Below, piece by piece: positions 44,901-49,491 of a DNA stretch of 49,491 bases. A program made the position numbers and the translations under genes. The notes below the pieces were generated by a model. The model saw nothing but the letters and a program-made list of their open reading frames with translations, ran no database searches and had not been told where the DNA came from. The stretch's first letter is position 1. Each line of letters starts with the position of its first letter. Location: assembly GCA_036897485.1 (NCBI GenBank), contig JAYMTF010000150.1:1-49491 (forward strand), given 5' to 3'. Source of the stretch: Pelargonium nanum. Lineage: Eukaryota > Streptophyta > Magnoliopsida > Geraniales > Geraniaceae.

Positions 44901-47141
44901 CCATCTCACGAACAAGAAAACCAGCATCCACTTCCAGCATGTCTGCTACTTTCATGAGTTCGAGATCAGAATTGTTACAAGATCTTGTGCAGATGGATGA
45001 CTCCTTCCACAAAATTTTGGCAGGGTTCTTTTGATTCACCAAACCCATCCTATAACTGACCCAGAAATTCTTATCTGGATCACTTACAGCAGATGGGTCA
45101 CACTCCAAGTACGTGAATATGGTCCCAAATCTTTCATAGATGCCTGCATTATATTGAAGGTAGAACAAGACAAAAGTGACTTTAGACATGAGAAACATCA
45201 AATAGATAGTGGACCAAAGAAAAACATAGACTAGCCAATCATTAATGCTGACTCACCAATCCGAAGCTCACATCCACCAAACTGAAAAAAATTGCTAAAT
45301 ATTTTCCGGCTTGCCACTACTTCTTTCAAAGACAAGAAATTCTCCAATTTCCATGTAAATGACGGTCTACCATCTGAGTGAATATGGGAAGGTCCATTGC
45401 TCAACTCTGATAGATTATGCATTAAGAATGTTTCCTTTAAGACACAAATCTCTGCAGAGAAGACAACAGTGTCCTGAAAGAGATAGCCAGAATCCTGATC
45501 AAAGAGACTAGTAAGACTGATAAATTCAGACCATCCCCAGTCTGTTGTAGCCTTCGAGCAGCGGTTCTGTGCTTCCATGACAATAGACTTGTCCCTCGTC
45601 CTTTGATTTATGACTGATAAACGATAACAGACAAAACAACTCCAAGAAGAGGGAGATTTTCTTGAATCCAGAACATTGAGAAACATTGACAGGTAGCATG
45701 GTTTCTCAGACTGCCCTGGAGCCATCAAATATTAGCAGATAAGCTCAAAGTGTCTTCTTTTCAGTTTTTACTCTCACCAACTAAAAACATTACTAAAAAT
45801 AATTAGACCATAAACAATATTATACAAACATGAAATAATCAGATATCACTTACCTCTAGGATAAACTAACAATCGGAAATCCTGATTACCAACCTGAAAC
45901 CTCTTGCTCTTAACACAAAGCCCGACTTTCTTCTTCTTCTTCAAAAGATCCTTTAACTTTGAGAAGTTCTCAATAGTCCACATGAACTTCCCAACGTACC
46001 CATCACAATTTTTTAACATACCAGCACACTTGCCACGAAGTAATCCCCCAGTCTTGTAGCTGATACTGCACTCTTTAATTGCATTGAACGAGACACTGAA
46101 GACGGCAGTGTCATCCACCAAGAAACCTTTATCCCGTGCAACAAAATCAGACATCTTCATATAATCAGTCCAACCAAGGTTAACATCCCCACCAAAATGC
46201 TCCATGCCAAACCGGCCATAGGAATCCTTATGAATGTGATTAAGCCCCGGCTTTTGATTCAACACTGATATTCTGAACAAGCACCAGCTACTCCTATCAA
46301 CAATAAAGAATTTATCAGTATCCTTAGTTTCCAGAGACACTCCTAGATAGTCTACTCCATTAACCACGCTGTGATGTACACATATCCGAAGATTTATCTC
46401 CCCAACTTGAAAACCGGGGCTGACTAACTTCTGGGTCTTAACCATATCCTTAAACAACATATAGTTCTTCACCTTCCAAGTAATTTTACCACTCGAAACA
46501 TGAGAACTTGGCCCCGAGAGGCGGGGCATTGTCGGCTGTACTTCATTACTACACCCCGAAATCGTTACAGATTCATTTAAAATCCTAATGTCAGCCTTGA
46601 TAAGCAAAGAATCATCCAACAAGAACCCCGAGCCCGTATCTAGAACCGACGAAGCAACTGCAAATTCACTCCAGCCAATAGATTTTCTCTTGGCTGAGAA
46701 CCTGTAATATGACTCTCTACTCACAGACTTGGACTCATTAGCAGTATTCACAATGGCAAGCTTGTAACTAGCAAAACAATCTAACTTGGAGCTCTTAGGA
46801 CAGTTAATTTGAAGGTAAAGAGAAATGTGACCATGCACGGACAAAGAATCGCCTCGGGGATACATAAAAAATCGAAAATCGAAGCCGCCCACTTGGAAAT
46901 AAGGGCTGTAGAGCGATTTTGCTTTGAGTTGTGAAAAGTCCGGGACTGTCCACCGGCAGACCAAGGAGTGGTCGGTCCGGCTGTCGAATGTGATCCCCGG
47001 CGCCGGAGGCCACAATGGCGGTGGTATTTCCGGCGAATGGGAAGTTGAAGACGATGCATGTGTGTCGATTTTGGGCATGGATTGGGTTTTTGGGTTGTGC
47101 TGCCCGGAGGAGGATGGTTTTTTGGGCTTGCTGGTTTGCAT
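38934..47141 (-). CDS. Large TRAF-like protein with four MATH domains (10 exons), At2g25320-like
   Basis: Probable scaffold protein of the TRAF-like/MATH family; the exact role is not established. Exons in reading order: 45854-47141, 45257-45715, 44842-45143, 43485-44147, 43130-43408, 42311-42472, 41291-42214, 40986-41201, 39821-40081, 38934-39488, giving 1702 residues (At2g25320 about 1670). Four MATH units begin with CRWTVPDFSQLK (about 62), ITWKVKNYMLFKD (about 219), FMWTIENFSKLKD (about 386) and FTWKLENFLSLKE (about 553), each with an FQVG-type strand and a GW-S/T-F/Y segment. A middle region (about 690-1250) is helical and unlike known domains. Residues about 1310-1540 are coiled coil rich in Glu and Lys (SEVRLGVEHFEWEKKEF, KQRVTQTEGEKQEMEEEM). 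The last 130 residues are Asn/Gly/Gln-rich and hold degenerate repeats. The leader has no upstream ATG. Confidence 0.88.
38942..39313 (-). repeat. Intragenic repeats in the last exon of the MATH gene
   Basis: Three related segments at about 39258-39313, 39109-39162 and 39019-39074 encode variants of ANTSQxxEQVGxxVPxNGI (ANTSQFVQQVGLAVPSNGI, ANTSQHTEQVG, ANTYQHIEQVGFTVPGNGI). At DNA level they share CCAACCTGTT and AAGT.TTTGCA. The first and last also share flanking sequence (ATGCCATT..TGGCACTG), so at least two rounds of duplication are suggested. Confidence 0.75.
40520..40850 (-). mobile_element. LINE endonuclease fragment in intron 8 of the MATH gene
   Basis: On the minus strand (same sense as the host gene) a frame reads LWVDLDEMVQGISIGEKIFL, GGDLIG, LGFKRVH and, after a divergent gap, CQIDFFLTWREDRK. 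This matches the endonuclease (EEP, DNase I-like) part of plant L1-type LINE ORF2, where the usual words are EDLDEMVQGIP, GGDFNGH, RRGYERVHG and SQIDYFLTRRADR. The asparagine of GGDxN is replaced by Ile and the middle is shortened and scrambled, so it is a decayed piece without RT, RNase H or ends. Confidence 0.75.
44380..44623. mobile_element. Stowaway-like MITE in intron 3 of the MATH gene
   Basis: About 244 bases. The left end reads CTCACTCTGTCCCAAAATAA and the right end, in reverse complement, CTCCATCCGTCTCAAAATAA, close to the classic Stowaway (Tc1/mariner) end CTCCCTCCGTCCCAAAATAA. TA follows the right end; the left flank is AA, a worn TA. The left side carries a second, internal copy of the subterminal sequence (CACAAAATAATTGTCCACTT at about 44427-44446). 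Confidence 0.85.
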
Positions 47142-48890
47142 TTCTCTTTTGTCTGAGCTTTTGGGTTTGGTTTTGCTGTTTTTCCTGTTTCTTTGCTCTC
47201 TCAGGAACTCTTAGGCTGTTTGGTTTGGTTTGGTTTCTGGGTATTTTGAGTTTTTGAGAGAGACCAACTGTAGAGGGGTTTTAGAGGCTGTCTGTGTGCA
47301 CTGTGCAGTGTGCACAGGATGGTTTTGGTAATTAATTTGGAATTAATTTTTTCATGGCACTTATTTTTTTATATATTTTAACTTAAAATACATTTTCTCT
47401 CATCGTGCCAGAAGAACGTGCAGTTATAATCAGTCATATATTTCAAATGAGCACATTTTTCTCGTGTGGTGAGAAAAAGTGTAAGTTTTCGTTAATTTTA
47501 ACTTACGAAAATAGATGGATAAACTATAGAGTAGTTGGCAATCATGTGTTTGTAGGCAATACCACTTGAAAATTTGTGTAATTAACCCCATTAATTTGTG
47601 TATTGTTGGTTTGACTTTCGAAATTTGAACACACGTCACGTATCAGTTCATGAACCAGGACTTTAGATATAGTGGGTAACGGATGCATTTATTAGTTATC
47701 AGATGCGACAATTTGTGATTATATTCCTCCCATGTTTGAATTTGAATATTATTTTAGAATTTAATTGAGACGTGCATGAATTTTCACAAAATATACAAAT
47801 AAATATATGAACTATCGATTTCGTACAAATAGATATTGAGCATTAACGTTCTTTTAGAAAAATTCACTAGCGGTGTAGTAGCGTCAGAAATTAGTTAACA
47901 ATTTTAACAAACATGAAGATATGGATATCAATTTTTGTTGAAGTGAATTTGGACCTAGTGTTGACTTCCTTTGGCTAAATGTTGATAGTTGACCACCAAA
48001 TATGACTTAAATCAAATGTGCTCTTGAATTATTTTTCAAATCCCGCGTTCGCTTAAACTTTACAATTATTATCCGTCAATAAAATCTAATGAAAAATTAA
48101 TTTCCTCATCGTTTGCATGACACATAACCAAATATACTCAATAATACACATTATACCTTTGTCTATCGTTCTACATGTTCCTATAAAGGGTACTTTTTCA
48201 ATTGCTTAAAACCAATTGAATTCTTTTATTTAATACTTATACTCCTAACGCCAATTCAAAAAAATTAATTAAATTTTATAACCCTAATGTACATCCATGA
48301 TGAAATAGATATCCAAGAGAATATTAATGTCATCTGAAGAATATAAAAATGGAGCATAGGTTGACAATCAAGTCATAACAAATCACTTTGATATTGACAA
48401 AACAACACTTGACCTAGTGATAACAATAATTAATTTTGTATCGTTTATCTTTCACCAACGTTGTATTACTTCTCAAATAAATAAATAAATAAAAATTATT
48501 ATCTTCCCTCTACATTAATTGTAATATTTTTTAACAATAAATTTAGATCCACACCTATTATATGATGTGAAATTACATTCGCAATTCCATTTCAGCAAAT
48601 TCATTTCAAGATTTAAAAGTTCTAGAAAGCAACAAGTTTTGTGTATATAAACCACTTGTGTTGTTTCATATCCAGCCTAGTACATCACAAATGTCAGTAT
48701 CAGTAAAAGTCAAGCCTTCTTAACAAGTATACAAGTAATGAAAAATAAGAGAGAAGCCCCTCCAAGAAAGAGAACTGTACCAAACAGATTGCACAACATA
48801 AGATTTTGGATAAATAGATTTAGATAATTAGAGACAATTTCAAATTATCAATAATATTATAAGATTATATATATAGATCAATATAAACTT
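47142..48890. other. MATH gene leader/promoter and 3' side of the R-SNARE gene
   Basis: 47142 to about 47300 is the probable 5' UTR and core promoter of the MATH gene (on the minus strand an AACCAAACC repeat and a GAGAGA element). The remaining ~1.5 kb is AT-rich without supported genes or recognisable transposons. The last ~200 bases before 48891 should be the 3' UTR of the R-SNARE gene. Confidence 0.5.
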
Positions 48891-49360
48891 CTAGGTGTAC
48901 TTAATGCAAGTACGCAGCAATGGACCATGACAGTAAAATACTAGCACACCATATATGATGAACGAAATCAAGAGTATCAAAGCCCCCCTGCAAAAACAAA
49001 AGAAACGCGCTGAATTGAGTATGTTTTAGTACCGCAATAACCAGAATTATAAAAAGCAGAGTGAGAACAATGAAAAAACGACGGTACAACGGTACAAAAC
49101 CAGTTAACCCATGAACTTCTTAACAAAACCCCAAAAGGCAATAGATAGAGAAAATTCACCCAACCAAGAGGAAGTGGTCATTGTTTGATAACTTACGTGA
49201 GTTTCACATTTCTCCACCATGCAGTATTTTTGAAACGCCGGGACTGTTTTCTGAAGCGCATTGTATTTCCTTGCAATGATGCAGTTTTATCAACAAGTAG
49301 AGTCAAGCGATCACCTCTTTCCAAGACTTTGTCGATGTTGTCTATCATTACATTACGCAC
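48891..49360 (-). CDS. VAMP71: VAMP71-type R-SNARE, 3' exons only (gene runs off the right edge)
   Basis: Longin R-SNARE (synaptobrevin) of the plant VAMP711-713 group, which acts in fusion at late endosome and vacuole. Two exons are visible in reading order: 49197-49360 and 48891-48987, joined by an intron with a GTAAGT donor and TTTGCAG acceptor. The first gives VRNVMIDNIDKVLERGDRLT, LLVDKTASLQGNTMRFRKQS and RRFKNTAWWRNVKLT, the second half of the SNARE motif with the zero-layer Arg in VLERGD. The second gives the membrane anchor GALILLISFIIYGVLVFYCH followed by GPLLRTCIKYT and the stop. Frame across the splice is AC|G. The longin domain and first half of the SNARE motif lie beyond the window. 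An acceptor at 49361-49363 starts the intron that continues to the edge. Confidence 0.85.
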
Positions 49361-49440
49361 CTGTTGTCATTGCAAGATACCACATACCCAAAAAAATCAA
49401 TATAAAATTAAGGACTTTAAAAGAGTGGATAAATTATAGG

Positions 49441-49491
49441 GGAAATTACAGATAGCACCCCTGAACTAAACACCTTTTGCAACTTACTACC
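49441..49491. repeat. Possible start of a small transposon cut by the window edge
   Basis: GGGGAAATTACAGATAGCAC and the following CCCTGAACTAAACACC have the wording of terminal repeats of MITE-like elements common in plants (GTAAATTACA..ACCCCTGAACTA). Only the end is visible, inside an intron of the R-SNARE gene, so this is a suggestion. Confidence 0.35.

Noticed and set aside
1-49491. Gene cluster or novel system linking the neighbours
   Set aside because: Members belong to unrelated, well-known plant families with independent promoters; apart from the GT47 array, nothing in the order or spacing suggests a functional cluster.

Overview
The window is nuclear DNA of a flowering plant, most likely a core eudicot. 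It has AT-rich intergenic DNA and introns, GT-AG introns with AT-rich bodies, plant-only families (plant CLC-c/g exchanger, family-A sucrose-phosphate synthase, CRCK kinase, plant ANTH/AP180 adaptor, VAMP71 SNARE), and tRNA-derived SINEs, Stowaway and hAT-like MITEs and LINE remnants. I could not fix the species. All gene models below were spliced by eye from reading frames, splice sites and remembered family sequences, so exon edges are inferences, though every model closes in frame at a length expected for its family.

Layout, left to right. 1-2294: AT-rich intergenic DNA and the CLC promoter. 2338-6786 (+): a CLC-g-type vacuolar/endomembrane chloride transporter. 7465-11052 (-): a membrane-anchored CRCK3-like receptor-like kinase, convergent with the CLC gene. 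11.2-13.9 kb: a shared divergent promoter region with four CACGTG G-boxes. 13925-20315 (+): a complete family-A sucrose-phosphate synthase with 13 exons, one intron starting with GC. 21672-32055 (+): three tandem GT47 exostosin-type glycosyltransferase paralogues with the same four-exon structure; the introns of the third are swollen by a MITE pair, a SINE and two short tandem duplications. 33616-37662 (+): a PICALM3-like (At5g35200 type) clathrin-assembly ANTH protein. 38934-47141 (-): a ~1700-residue protein with four MATH domains and coiled coils (At2g25320 type), whose introns carry a Stowaway MITE and a LINE endonuclease fragment. 48891-49491 (-): the 3' part of a VAMP71-type R-SNARE that runs off the right edge and is made of exons too short to stand out as long reading frames.

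The genes do not form a pathway cluster; as usual in plants they are neighbours by position. Sucrose synthesis (SPS), wall/Golgi glycosylation (GT47 x3), vesicle traffic (AP180, VAMP71) and anion transport (CLC) are represented. The only array is the GT47 trio. I found no CRISPR, operon, or recognisably novel system. The most useful observations are a GC-AG intron in SPS, a start codon of the CRCK3-like gene placed in a tiny first coding exon overlapped by an upstream ORF, the partly hidden SNARE gene, intragenic repeats at the C terminus of the MATH protein, and several unlisted small transposon remnants.
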